From positions 1,116,001-1,180,000 of the forward strand of contig CBDDOJ010000001.1 in assembly GCA_965231865.1 (NCBI GenBank): DNA of 64,000 bases, read 5' to 3'. A program made the translations under genes and the position numbers. The DNA comes from WTGA01 sp965231865 (GTDB taxonomy: Bacteria > Pseudomonadota > Gammaproteobacteria > Arenicellales > Poriferihabitantaceae). Below, one piece after another: positions 25,056-33,318 of the stretch; within the stretch, counting starts at the first letter, position 1, and each line of letters begins with the position of its first letter. The notes beneath the pieces are model-generated. The model worked only from the letters and a program-made list of their open reading frames with translations, made no database searches and had not been told where the DNA came from.

Positions 25056-26611
25056 CAGTGGCGGCCGATTTGTTCCCGGGACAGCAGGATCGGAAACCGG
25101 CTCCTGAAATAGCGGTCCACATCCTCGTCAAGGTGTGCCGGATAATGGCTGTCCAGGATCTCCCGGGTCCGGTCCCTCGCCCGGGCGAGGATGTCGGTGG
25201 CCCCTTCCTCTTCCCAATCCCGGGGAGACTGCCGGTCCCCCACCAAAGGATAGAAATAATCCGTTTTCATCCGCTCAAGGGTCTGGTTGTGTCCCAGGTA
25301 ATGACCTTCCCCACGGCAGACTTCAGCGATCACTTCGGCAGAAATGGTCTCCACGGACGCTTCCACCCCCCGCACTGTCCGCAGAATGTTCCCCAGCATG
25401 TCGTTGTCGATGACGTAGCTCTCCAGGGAGGCTCCCAACAGGCTGGCCTGCATGCCGCAGGCCTGGGTAATCAGGTTTGACCCGGCATGGGCGGCCAGAC
25501 TGACCGCAAGATTTTTCTCGTATCCATGCTGGGCATCCGGAATCTTTGAATCGGTAATGCCTGCAATGGAACTGGTGGGCAGGTTGTAATACCGCCCCAT
25601 CTGGGCGGCCGCAGCCATCAGTATGGCCTGCTCCCCCCCGCCCCCGCACATGGACCCGGTTCTCAAATCGGCAACCAGGGGTTTGGGGGCAAAGATGACC
25701 CGGGCGGCGGGGTCCACCAGGCGTGCAAAGACCAGGGCAGCCAGGGTTTCTGAAATGGCCTGGGCCAGTGAACCGGCAATCGTTGCAGGACTGGTAGCTC
25801 CCGCCTGGCCCGCGGAGATGACCTGAACGGGAAACCCCGCCAGTACAGCCTGCTCCAGCGTCTGTATCGCCTCCTCGGCAAACCGCATCGGCGGAACCAC
25901 ATGGCACACCATGACCGTCAGAAACGGTCGGTCCCGAAAAGCCTGTTCCCCTCCCGCGAGGGTATAGCACATCTCGGCGATGGTGCCGACATGATCCGGG
26001 GCCGTTATGCTGATACTAACCGGTTTTGCCGTCCCGGCCAGGCAGGCATAGGCCGTGTTGATATCCAGGGACAGGGTGTCGGGCGCATCCCGGGCAACCA
26101 GTGAACGGCTGAAGTGGTGGATGTTCCCCAGGGTATCCACCACCCGGGCCGCGTTGTACAAATCCGCCGTCGTGGCTCCCCGGTACCGCCCCGAATCCAG
26201 GTCCAGGATGCTGGGAGACGCCCCCCCGGAACTCATGTGAACGCGCCTTCCGGACAGGTCAATTTCAAGGCCGGGACACTGCCCGAAAAGAACGATATCC
26301 CGGGCGGACTCCCGGATGCAGGCGGTTACCAGATGACGTGGAAACAACAACCGTCCATCCCGGGTCAACCGGCCGCCATTCGCCACCACGCGTTCAATCA
26401 TTGACGGGATTGCCTGGCTCAGACCGAGAGTCTCCAGCAGGTGCAACACGGTTTCATGCACCATTTCCATTTCCGCAGGCCGCAAAGGCTGGAACCGGCC
26501 GCCCTCCACGCCGGGCCACACCGGGGGGCTTTCCGGTTCTTTCAGACCCTTTGAAGCCCGGTTTCCCCGTCGTTTCTTCCCGGGGTTGGTGCTGTCGGCT
26601 ATCTCCATCAA
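25055..26611 (-). CDS. MttB-family (non-pyrrolysine) trimethylamine/betaine methyltransferase
   Basis: A 518-residue member of the MttB superfamily (RPAEMEMVHETVLHLLETLG near the N-terminus; MSSGGASPSILDLDSG; SMCGGGGEQAILMAA in the core). The frame has no in-frame TAG, so it is of the pyrrolysine-free type, whose characterised members (MtgB, MtpB, MtcB) demethylate glycine betaine, proline betaine or carnitine onto a corrinoid protein. No corrinoid protein, corrinoid activator or methyl-corrinoid acceptor gene is in the window, so the usual partner is missing here. It is the first gene of the six-gene operon, divergent from a LysR regulator. ATGs at 26611 and 26608 are both possible. Confidence 0.87.
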   Translation of the reverse strand: MMEIADSTNPGKKRRGNRASKGLKEPESPPVWPGVEGGRFQPLRPAEMEMVHETVLHLLETLGLSQAIPSMIERVVANGGRLTRDGRLLFPRHLVTACIRESARDIVLFGQCPGLEIDLSGRRVHMSSGGASPSILDLDSGRYRGATTADLYNAARVVDTLGNIHHFSRSLVARDAPDTLSLDINTAYACLAGTAKPVSISITAPDHVGTIAEMCYTLAGGEQAFRDRPFLTVMVCHVVPPMRFAEEAIQTLEQAVLAGFPVQVISAGQAGATSPATIAGSLAQAISETLAALVFARLVDPAARVIFAPKPLVADLRTGSMCGGGGEQAILMAAAAQMGRYYNLPTSSIAGITDSKIPDAQHGYEKNLAVSLAAHAGSNLITQACGMQASLLGASLESYVIDNDMLGNILRTVRGVEASVETISAEVIAEVCRGEGHYLGHNQTLERMKTDYFYPLVGDRQSPRDWEEEGATDILARARDRTREILDSHYPAHLDEDVDRYFRSRFPILLSREQIGRH

Positions 26612-26628
26612 TCGTCAACCCAGTTCAT

Positions 26629-26638
26629 CTATCGATAG
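26629..26638. promoter_or_regulatory. 10-bp palindrome CTATCGATAG in the mttB-lysR gap
   Basis: A perfect palindrome about 18 bp upstream of the mttB-type start codon. It may be part of a LysR binding site for the divergent regulator. Confidence 0.4.
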
Positions 26639-26658
26639 TTAAGCTGTTCCTTACCCAT

Positions 26659-26710
26659 TTGACAAACTAGTATTTATTCGACTATAAGTGAGTTATATTC
26701 ATCTATAGTC
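26659..26710 (+). promoter_or_regulatory. lysR promoter overlapped by an inverted repeat
   Basis: TTGACA (26659-26664) and TATAAG (26683-26688) are spaced by 18 bp, placing the start of transcription roughly 20 bp before the lysR ATG. GACTATA (26680-26686) and TATAGTC (26704-26710) form an inverted repeat across the -10 box, the expected place for autorepression by a LysR-type protein. Confidence 0.6.
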
Positions 26711-26713
26711 TTC

Positions 26714-27586
26714 ATGCGCAAGCTCCCTCCATTTCCCGCGATTCGTGCATTCGAGGCCGCCGCCCGTCACGGCAGTTTCAAGTCTGCTGCCGCGGAACTT
26801 TCCGTTACCCCCACTGCGATCAGCCACCAGATTCGCCAGCTTGAGGACGCCTGCGGCAACCGCCTGTTCACGCGAAGAACGCGCAGGGTGGACTTGACCC
26901 GGGAAGGACGGCACTTTGCTGCCGCCGTGTCACCCGCCCTGGATTCACTGGCGGACGCCTACGCCAGGCTTTGTTCAAACCCCAACCGCGTACAGGTAAA
27001 CCTTGGTGCGGCGCCGTTAATCTCCGCCAGATGGCTGTTGCCGAGACTTCCCGGTTTTTGGACAAAACATCCTGAAATCGACCTTTGGCTGCATCACTCG
27101 CCATTCCCGGTCTGGCAGCAGATTCATCAGTATGACATGGCCATCGCCTGGGGCGATGGTCAATGGCCGGGAGTCGAGGCCAAACCCCTGCTCAACGTTG
27201 AGGTTACACCGGTGTATGCCCCTTCCATGAACGCAAGAATTGATTCCATAACCCCTGGTGATTTGCTGAAATTTCCATTACTGCATCATCGCGATATACA
27301 GGGGTGGACACAATGGTTCGAATCTGCGGGGGTGGAAACCCGGGAAGCGTTAACCGGGACGGTCTTTGAAGATGCCAACCTCCTGCTTCTCGCGGCCATC
27401 GCAGGCCGGGGCGTGGCGCTTGGCATACTCCCGCTCATCAAAGATGACCTGGAAGCCCGTAAACTCGTTCGCCCCTTTCGAAACAGTGTTGGTTCCGCGG
27501 ATGCCTACTATCTGATCAAAGGACAAAACAACTCCATGTCTGAAGCGGTCCAATCCACATGGCAATGGCTGGCTGCCGCAACCTAG
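26714..27586 (+). CDS. LysR-family transcriptional regulator (GcvA-like)
   Basis: A 290-residue LysR protein. The N-terminal winged helix is clear (FPAIRAFEAAARHGSFKSAA, then AISHQIRQLEDACGNRLFTR), followed by a periplasmic-binding-protein-like effector domain (about residues 90-290). The N-terminus is closest to the GcvA subgroup. It is divergent from the six-gene methylated-amine operon with about 100 bp between the starts, the classical layout for a LysR activator and its target. Its effector is probably a substrate or intermediate of that pathway. Confidence 0.92.
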   Translation: MRKLPPFPAIRAFEAAARHGSFKSAAAELSVTPTAISHQIRQLEDACGNRLFTRRTRRVDLTREGRHFAAAVSPALDSLADAYARLCSNPNRVQVNLGAAPLISARWLLPRLPGFWTKHPEIDLWLHHSPFPVWQQIHQYDMAIAWGDGQWPGVEAKPLLNVEVTPVYAPSMNARIDSITPGDLLKFPLLHHRDIQGWTQWFESAGVETREALTGTVFEDANLLLLAAIAGRGVALGILPLIKDDLEARKLVRPFRNSVGSADAYYLIKGQNNSMSEAVQSTWQWLAAAT

Positions 27587-27713
27587 TTGCAGGCATTTGG
27601 TTCAGGCCTGAAGCGGGAATACCGGGGCCATTGATTCAGTACGGACTGCCGCCAGGGGTCTGATTTCCATGCCCATCACCCGCTCCCCGCCATTGGCAGG
27701 ACCATTCGGGAAA

Positions 27714-28589
27714 TTATCCCTGCAGGTCCCCGATGGTCATGTCCCGATCTCCAAATCCACTGGGGAACGATACGGCACGCTCCAATGCCACCATGGATTC
27801 GGGACTGAAATCTTCCGTTGGCCGCGGTTCGAGTTCAAAATGATCTCCCTCGTAGTTGCCGCGAACCAGCATGGCAGAATCCCTGGATGATCTGCAGTAG
27901 GTATCCGCAGAAATATACCGAAGTACAAAACCGATGCGGTCGCGGTCTGATTCATTCGGACCACCGCCATGAAGCAATTCGATGTGGTGGACCGAAAATT
28001 CGCCGGGTTCCAGTTCAACATCCCTGGCAATGGATTCATCCACATCAACATCCATAATATGATCATAGAAAAACAAATTGCCTTCGGATGATTTCCGGTC
28101 GCCCCGGGCAATGCCTTCGTGGGGGTCGCCATCGAAATTCAATTTACCCAGCGCCCCGGACTTGTGGCTACCCAGCACAACCTTCATGGCTCCATTGGCC
28201 AGGGTGGTCTCGCTGATGGCCAAAAATACGCTGACCACCTTGGTGGTGGAAAGATTCCAGTAGGGAGTATCCTGATGCCAGGGCACCCAGGTGCCCTGGC
28301 CAGCGCTCTTGACCGCAAAATCGCTGGACCACAGCAACAGGTCGGGGCCGATTGCGGCTTCCACCGCATCCAGAATCACCGGATTATGGACAATCCCGTC
28401 CAGCCAGGTGGAAACCAGGTGCGGTTTCAGGTGGCACTCCCGTCCCCGGACCCGGGTCACCTCCTGTTGGAAATGCCGGTACTTTCGTTCGAGGTCTGAA
28501 GCCGATTCCCTGGGAATGGCAAGCATTGGCCAGACGATCCCGTCCCGGTCAAAGGCGTTGCGATCAAGTTTTGTGATCGAAACAGTCAT
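27714..28589 (-). CDS. Phytanoyl-CoA dioxygenase (PhyH) family oxygenase
   Basis: About 291 residues from the ATG at 28589, which has GGTGA five nt upstream; an ATG at 28607 is less likely. The Fe(II) motif HxD is in PWHQDTPYWN (near residue 110) and the distal His is in HHIELLHGGGPN (about 195), followed by an Arg for 2-oxoglutarate (GFVLRY). PhyH-family oxygenases hydroxylate small molecules, including ectoine and methylated amines or phosphonates. It stands alone, 127 bp beyond the lysR stop and convergent with it. The context of methylated-amine genes is suggestive, but no substrate can be named. Confidence 0.85.
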   Translation of the reverse strand: MTVSITKLDRNAFDRDGIVWPMLAIPRESASDLERKYRHFQQEVTRVRGRECHLKPHLVSTWLDGIVHNPVILDAVEAAIGPDLLLWSSDFAVKSAGQGTWVPWHQDTPYWNLSTTKVVSVFLAISETTLANGAMKVVLGSHKSGALGKLNFDGDPHEGIARGDRKSSEGNLFFYDHIMDVDVDESIARDVELEPGEFSVHHIELLHGGGPNESDRDRIGFVLRYISADTYCRSSRDSAMLVRGNYEGDHFELEPRPTEDFSPESMVALERAVSFPSGFGDRDMTIGDLQG

Positions 28590-28720
28590 ACGTTCACCAT
28601 ATGGCATTCAAGATTGCCAATCAATTTTACCATGGTCAGAACCTGTATCATATCGTACCGTGCCCTGGCAGACTCTCAGTCAGCTATTTTTTGTTACTCG
28701 AATTTGTTGTTATACATAAA

Positions 28721-28726
28721 TATAAT
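28721..28726 (+). promoter_or_regulatory. Candidate -10 box of the toxin-antitoxin operon
   Basis: A consensus TATAAT lies 26 bp before the antitoxin start in an AT-rich stretch with a short TTATA/TATAA inverted repeat, as expected of a self-repressed toxin-antitoxin promoter. No good -35 hexamer is visible. Confidence 0.4.
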
Positions 28727-28752
28727 AATCGGCAATCACTCTGGAAAGACCC

Positions 28753-29010
28753 ATGCATACAACAAACCTGCGCAAGGTCGGGGGATCCATCATGCTCGCC
28801 GTGCCTCCCGCACTGCTCAACCTCATTAACGTTGGGGCGGGAACGACGGTGGAAATCGCAGTGGAGAAAGGCCGCTTGATTATTCAGCCCAAGGAGCGCC
28901 CTCGCTACTCACTCGACCAACTCCTGGCGCAATGCGACGAGAATGCCCCTCTTTCTGAGGAGGATCGCGTCTGGCTGGATGCAAAACCGGTCGGCAACGA
29001 GTTGTTGTAG
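28753..29010 (+). CDS. MazE/PemI-like antitoxin (AbrB/SpoVT fold)
   Basis: An 85-residue protein. Residues 1-45 are an AbrB-like swapped-hairpin DNA-binding domain (LRKVGGSIMLAVPPALLNLI), and the C-terminal part (DENAPLSEEDRVWLDAKPVG) is the flexible acidic tail that neutralises the toxin. It acts as antitoxin and as repressor of its own operon. GGAAAG lies before the ATG. Its stop overlaps the toxin's GTG start as TAGTG, the usual tight coupling of such modules. Confidence 0.9.
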   Translation: MHTTNLRKVGGSIMLAVPPALLNLINVGAGTTVEIAVEKGRLIIQPKERPRYSLDQLLAQCDENAPLSEEDRVWLDAKPVGNELL

Positions 29011-29342
29011 TGCAGCGGGGCGATATCTGGCTCGTCAGCCTTGATCCGACGATTGGACATGAACAACAAGGAAGACAGCCGGTACTGGTTGTTTCGCCAA
29101 CCGCCTTCAACAAGCTGACCGGTGTGCCCGTCGTCTTGCCCGTGACTACGGGGGGGAATTTCGCACGTCAACGTGGCTTCGCCATCTCTCTTCAGGGCGC
29201 TGGTACCCGAACAACCGGCGTGATTCGCTGTGACCAGCCTCGCGCGCTCGACCTTATTGCCCGGAAGGGACGATACATCGACACCGTCCCCGAACCGATA
29301 ATGCAAGAAGTGATTGCCCGCCTGTCCACCCTTCTTGAATAG
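29010..29342 (+). CDS. MazF/PemK/ChpB-like endoribonuclease toxin
   Basis: A 110-residue MazF-fold protein starting at a GTG that overlaps the antitoxin stop. It has the family opening RGDIWLVSLDPTIGHEQQGR, the RPVLVVSP-like strand (RQPVLVVSPTAFN) and the TGVIRCDQPRALD segment with the conserved Arg and Asp. MazF toxins cleave mRNA at short motifs. Length and order match the ChpB/PemK branch. The pair sits between two methylated-amine gene blocks, and the frame appears intact. Confidence 0.92.
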   Translation: MQRGDIWLVSLDPTIGHEQQGRQPVLVVSPTAFNKLTGVPVVLPVTTGGNFARQRGFAISLQGAGTRTTGVIRCDQPRALDLIARKGRYIDTVPEPIMQEVIARLSTLLE

Positions 29343-29494
29343 AATGCCATGATGAAGGGATACGTCAGGCATGAGGCTGTTCCGGTACATGGGGAGGTTG
29401 ATGTCCGCGGGATCAAGCCGCTGGATGTGTATTACACTGTCCGCAGAACAGACCGGGCAATCATCCGGATTCGATGAATTCCCGGATAAATCCC

Positions 29495-31450
29495 TTACAG
29501 GTCCATGACCGCCTTATATCCTTCCAGAACGGCTTCTTCCACAGTGCGGGGGGAAATGGCATCCCCGATACTCACCATGGTGCCGTCGAACTGTTCTGCC
29601 AGGTTCCCGATGTCCCGGGACCTGGCCGCATAGCAACTGACAATACTGTGTACATCTTCATAAATCACCGGTTGACCACTGGTCATATGCTGAAAATATA
29701 CGGTGGTGCCACTGGCCCCGAAAAAACGCATGAACGGAATCATTTCGACCCCCAGCCTGTGCAGTTCACCAATCCATTGATCCCGGACAATACCCGGAAT
29801 GGATTCTCCCGGGACCGCCGCCCCACACGCCAGCCGGACATGATGCCCGTTCCGGGAAAGATGCTGGGCGATCCCAAGGCCTGCCCAGTCACAGGCCCAA
29901 TCCGCAATGACTACATTTTGTCCCAGGGAGACTTCCCCCCGGATCACGGCCCAGGAATCGAGCAGCCGGGCCTCCTCGACCTCCACCTCAGGCAACCTGG
30001 AAACCGCACCCGTGGCATTGACCAGGATATCCGGTCTGATTTCCTCCAGGCGGGTTGAATCGATCCGGGAATCCAGCACGCAGGAAATCCCGGCTTGCTG
30101 CAGCTCCCTGACCAGGCTGGTGGTGACTCCCCCGAACTCAGCGCGTCCAGGCAGTTTCTCTGCGAGCCTGACTTGCCCTCCCAATGTCGTGGATTTTTCA
30201 TGCAGCAACACTTCATGGCCCATCTCAGCGGCCGTGATGGCCGCTTTCATCCCGCCAGGCCCTCCCCCCAGAACCAGTATCTTCTTGCGACGGGATCGGA
30301 CCCGGTTCCGATGCGGCAATTCCCGCCCGGTCACCGGGTTCTGTATACATGAAACCGGGTGATGTGCCAGTCGATGGCCGACACAGGCCTGATTGCATCC
30401 CACACAGGCACGAATGTCATCGGCTTTCCCCGTGGAAAGCTTGTTTACAAACTCGGGGTCCGAGATCAGCGCCCTGGCCAGTCCAACCATGTCTGCCTTG
30501 CCGTCTTTCAGGACCCCTTCAGCCATTTGGGGCTGGTTAATCCTGCCCGCCACCAGCACAGGCTGGGAAACGGACTGCTTTAATCTGGCCGCATCGTTGG
30601 CAACAAAGGCATGAGGAACCGACATAGGGGGGAAAACATGGATCCAGCCCCTGGCCGTGGCGGCAGACCCGGAGATGACACTGAAGTAGTCAAGATGACC
30701 ATCCTGTTCCAGGATTTTGCAGATTTCGATGACAGTATCGGCATCCATGCCGGAATCCGTCTTTTCATCCAGCGTAATGCGTATCCCCAGGGTCCTGGTT
30801 TCCCCGATCCGCATGCGTACCCGGGAGACGATTTCCCGGAGAAGGCGCATCCGGTTTTCCAGGGACCCGCCAAATTCGTCTTGCCGCCGGTTGGTGGACG
30901 GGTCCAGGAACTGGGCAATGAGATACCCCATGCCAGCCAGGATTTCCACTCCGTCCAAACCGGCTTCTGCAAGGCGATGGGCGGCATCCGCATAACTTTC
31001 TATTATTTCCCGGATCATGTCCCCTGGCATGGGAACGGGCGTGATCCGATATCTTTCATCCGGGATATCCGAAGCGGAATACGCCAGCGGCTTTGAACCA
31101 TCATGACTCAGCCGAACCGCCCGCCCCGCATGGAAAAGCTGGCCAAAAACCGGCGTACCAAATTTTCTGCAGGCCTTCCCCAGTTTTTTCATTCCGGGAA
31201 TGATGTCGTCAGAACCCGCATACAGAAAGGCATCCTTGAACCCATAACTTGGATGCAGGGCCATTCCTTCCAGGATGATCAGGCCCGTTCCGCCTTTCGC
31301 CCTTTCCTCGTGGTAGGCAATCAGTTCATCCGTTACGGTTCCATTATCCCCGAGAGAGGTTCCGTGAGGTGGATTGAAAATCCGGTTGCGGATGGCCGTC
31401 GGCCCAAGCTCAATGGGTTCCAACAGGTGTTTGAACGCTGGAATATTCAT
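29495..31450 (-). CDS. Second TMADH/OYE-type NADH:flavin oxidoreductase
   Basis: About 651 residues from the ATG at 31450, where similarity to the family begins; an upstream ATG at 31486 adds a non-conserved 12 residues. It has the same layout as its paralogue: FMN barrel (FNPPHGTSLGDNGTV; GQLFHAGRAV), 4Fe-4S segment CVGCNQACVG...HPVSC, and C-terminal nucleotide domains (VLGGGPGGMKAA). It is divergent from a Rieske oxygenase gene (about 150 bp between starts), a pairing seen in stachydrine/hydroxyproline-betaine catabolism, where the Rieske enzyme removes one methyl from the quaternary nitrogen and the flavoprotein the next. The assignment to N-methyl oxidation is inferred from context. Confidence 0.88.
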   Translation of the reverse strand: MNIPAFKHLLEPIELGPTAIRNRIFNPPHGTSLGDNGTVTDELIAYHEERAKGGTGLIILEGMALHPSYGFKDAFLYAGSDDIIPGMKKLGKACRKFGTPVFGQLFHAGRAVRLSHDGSKPLAYSASDIPDERYRITPVPMPGDMIREIIESYADAAHRLAEAGLDGVEILAGMGYLIAQFLDPSTNRRQDEFGGSLENRMRLLREIVSRVRMRIGETRTLGIRITLDEKTDSGMDADTVIEICKILEQDGHLDYFSVISGSAATARGWIHVFPPMSVPHAFVANDAARLKQSVSQPVLVAGRINQPQMAEGVLKDGKADMVGLARALISDPEFVNKLSTGKADDIRACVGCNQACVGHRLAHHPVSCIQNPVTGRELPHRNRVRSRRKKILVLGGGPGGMKAAITAAEMGHEVLLHEKSTTLGGQVRLAEKLPGRAEFGGVTTSLVRELQQAGISCVLDSRIDSTRLEEIRPDILVNATGAVSRLPEVEVEEARLLDSWAVIRGEVSLGQNVVIADWACDWAGLGIAQHLSRNGHHVRLACGAAVPGESIPGIVRDQWIGELHRLGVEMIPFMRFFGASGTTVYFQHMTSGQPVIYEDVHSIVSCYAARSRDIGNLAEQFDGTMVSIGDAISPRTVEEAVLEGYKAVMDL

Positions 31451-31602
31451 GATATTGTCATCACTTTGACCGGTGGATGAATGCACAATGGAAAAGTGGG
31501 GGTCTGTTTTTACTACAATCGGCTATATCCGCATAATTTTATTTTCCTGTCAATCACAGGTCGCCCCATGATTGGCATGGCTGACCCTGCTTTATAACTG
31601 AA

Positions 31603-32769
31603 ATGGCCGACACCTCCTCCATCACCGATTTTTTCGATGCGGAACAGCTTGCAAAACTGCATGGCCCAACCGAAACCGGGTCCGCTTTGCCCAATGCCGC
31701 ATATACCGACGATGCTTTTCATCGGCTTGAACAGGATACCGTATTCAGGAAATCCTGGGTGTTTGCGGCATTTGCCCACCAGGTCAGCAACCCGGGGGAC
31801 CGGTATCCGGTTGAGATCGCAGGCCGGCCGGTGGTGCTGGTCCGTGGCGAGGACAACCAGATCCGGGCGTTTCACAATGTCTGCCGTCACCGGGGAGCGA
31901 AGCTGGTCGATGCACCGCAATCATCGTGCAAACCACTGGTGTGCCCCAATCATTCATGGAGTTACAGTTTCGAAGGAAAACTGCTGGCCCGCCCGCATTT
32001 TTACGGGGGCGGGAAACATGACGTGAACCAGGAATCCCACCATCGTGCTGATTTGCGGGAGATACGATGCGATTGCTGGCACGACTGGATTTTTGTGAAT
32101 CTGGATGGCAATGCCCCGGAGTTGAACCAGTACCTGAAACCGATCACCGATCGCCTGTCGGGATATGATTTCACGGACCTGCATATCGGCGGTACCCTGG
32201 AATTTGACATCCATGCCAACTGGAAACTGGCCATCGAGAATTTTATCGAACCCTATCACGTTTTTTCCTGCCATCCCTGGCTGCACTCATTTGTCAGTAT
32301 GGAGGAAAGAACGGCACCGGAGTTTCAGGACCATGTGCTGTTTTGTGGGTACGAATTCCAGAAAACGGATCCTGCCAGGGGAGAGGGGTTGCCCTATTTT
32401 CCTGATTTACCCGAAGAAAAAAAACGTCGCGGGGACTGGTACGTCCTGTTTCCCAATTTCGCTTTGGAGGTCTTTCCGGACCAGGTGGATGTGTTTGTCG
32501 CAACCCCGAAGGGCATTGATCAATGCCGGGAGACCATTGCCTTGTATTTCATCGGCGACGGGGCCCATGCCGCCCAGTATTCCGAAGGACGCAATGCAGT
32601 AATTCAGAACTGGCGGGATCTCAACAAGGAAGACATCGGGATTATTGAAAGGATGCAGGCCGGGCGTGCTTCGGAAGGGTTTGACGGCGGTGTACTTTCA
32701 CCTTACTGGGACCCCGTGTTACAACACTTTGCCCGGTTGGTTTATCGTTTGATGAGGGATGATGCTTGA
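31603..32769 (+). CDS. Rieske non-haem iron oxygenase, alpha subunit (betaine demethylase-like)
   Basis: A 388-residue Rieske oxygenase. The 2Fe-2S ligands are C94-x-H96 (NVCRHRGAK) and C114-xx-H117 (LVCPNHSW). The catalytic domain shows ENFIEPYHVFSCHPWLH, which carries two of the iron ligands near residues 218 and 223. It is closest in style to GbcA, Stc2 and CntA, which oxidatively demethylate or cleave glycine betaine, stachydrine and carnitine, rather than to aromatic-ring dioxygenases. No reductase gene adjoins; one must be supplied elsewhere. It is divergent from a TMADH-type gene and upstream of an ABC importer of the polyamine/quaternary amine class. Confidence 0.88.
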   Translation: MADTSSITDFFDAEQLAKLHGPTETGSALPNAAYTDDAFHRLEQDTVFRKSWVFAAFAHQVSNPGDRYPVEIAGRPVVLVRGEDNQIRAFHNVCRHRGAKLVDAPQSSCKPLVCPNHSWSYSFEGKLLARPHFYGGGKHDVNQESHHRADLREIRCDCWHDWIFVNLDGNAPELNQYLKPITDRLSGYDFTDLHIGGTLEFDIHANWKLAIENFIEPYHVFSCHPWLHSFVSMEERTAPEFQDHVLFCGYEFQKTDPARGEGLPYFPDLPEEKKRRGDWYVLFPNFALEVFPDQVDVFVATPKGIDQCRETIALYFIGDGAHAAQYSEGRNAVIQNWRDLNKEDIGIIERMQAGRASEGFDGGVLSPYWDPVLQHFARLVYRLMRDDA

Positions 32770-33318
32770 TCCCCGTCAACACTGTCTCGCAGTGAACAAC
32801 GCAGTTTCATGACCAGATGGATCAATGACCTGTGAACGACCATATGTCGTCTATGTGCCAGGGGCCATTCGGGGATCAGGCATCACAAGGCAGTACACGC
32901 CACCGGGTGGCTGCTCCCGGGATGTCCGCAATTCGCAGAACCGCTCAAGTGTCGTGCGCGCTGCCAGCATGATGCGAGAGTTCCTGACTGAAATCAAAAC
33001 AGGGTTCTGATCTTTGTCGACCTGGTGATCCGGGGCAACACGTTCAGGAGGGACGCCTCGGACGGCACGACCATGCCTCCCAGTGCAGCGATTCATCGAC
33101 AACGGGGCCGATTGACTTCGCCATCTGCCCAACCCCGAGTTCATTTTGGGAGTTTGCAGATATCCGGGCAGACCGCGTTGCTCTTTTTCAGATTAATGAA
33201 CCGCAATTCGCTTTATTTACAACCCTGAATGTTCTATATTGTCCGCGCAGTTCGTTGGACGCAATTGTGGATCAATTGCCCGGGAACCAAAAATCAATAA
33301 CACTTTTGGAGAGGAAAA
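32770..33318. other. 549-bp interval without a convincing gene
   Basis: Between the Rieske oxygenase and the ABC transporter. A 97-codon minus-strand frame (32851-33144) is the longest; it has no motif I recognise and could be a gene remnant. The right part should contain the promoter of the ABC operon; TATATT at 33235-33240 is a possible -10 box. AGAGGAAAA lies just before the binding-protein start. Confidence 0.5.

Noticed and set aside
25055..26611. Possible pyrrolysine-containing MttB
   Set aside because: The frame has no in-frame amber codon, so it belongs to the non-pyrrolysine branch.
32851..33144. 97-codon minus-strand frame in the gap before the ABC operon
   Set aside because: No recognised domain, no ribosome binding site, and the opposite strand has frames of similar length; kept only as a possible remnant.
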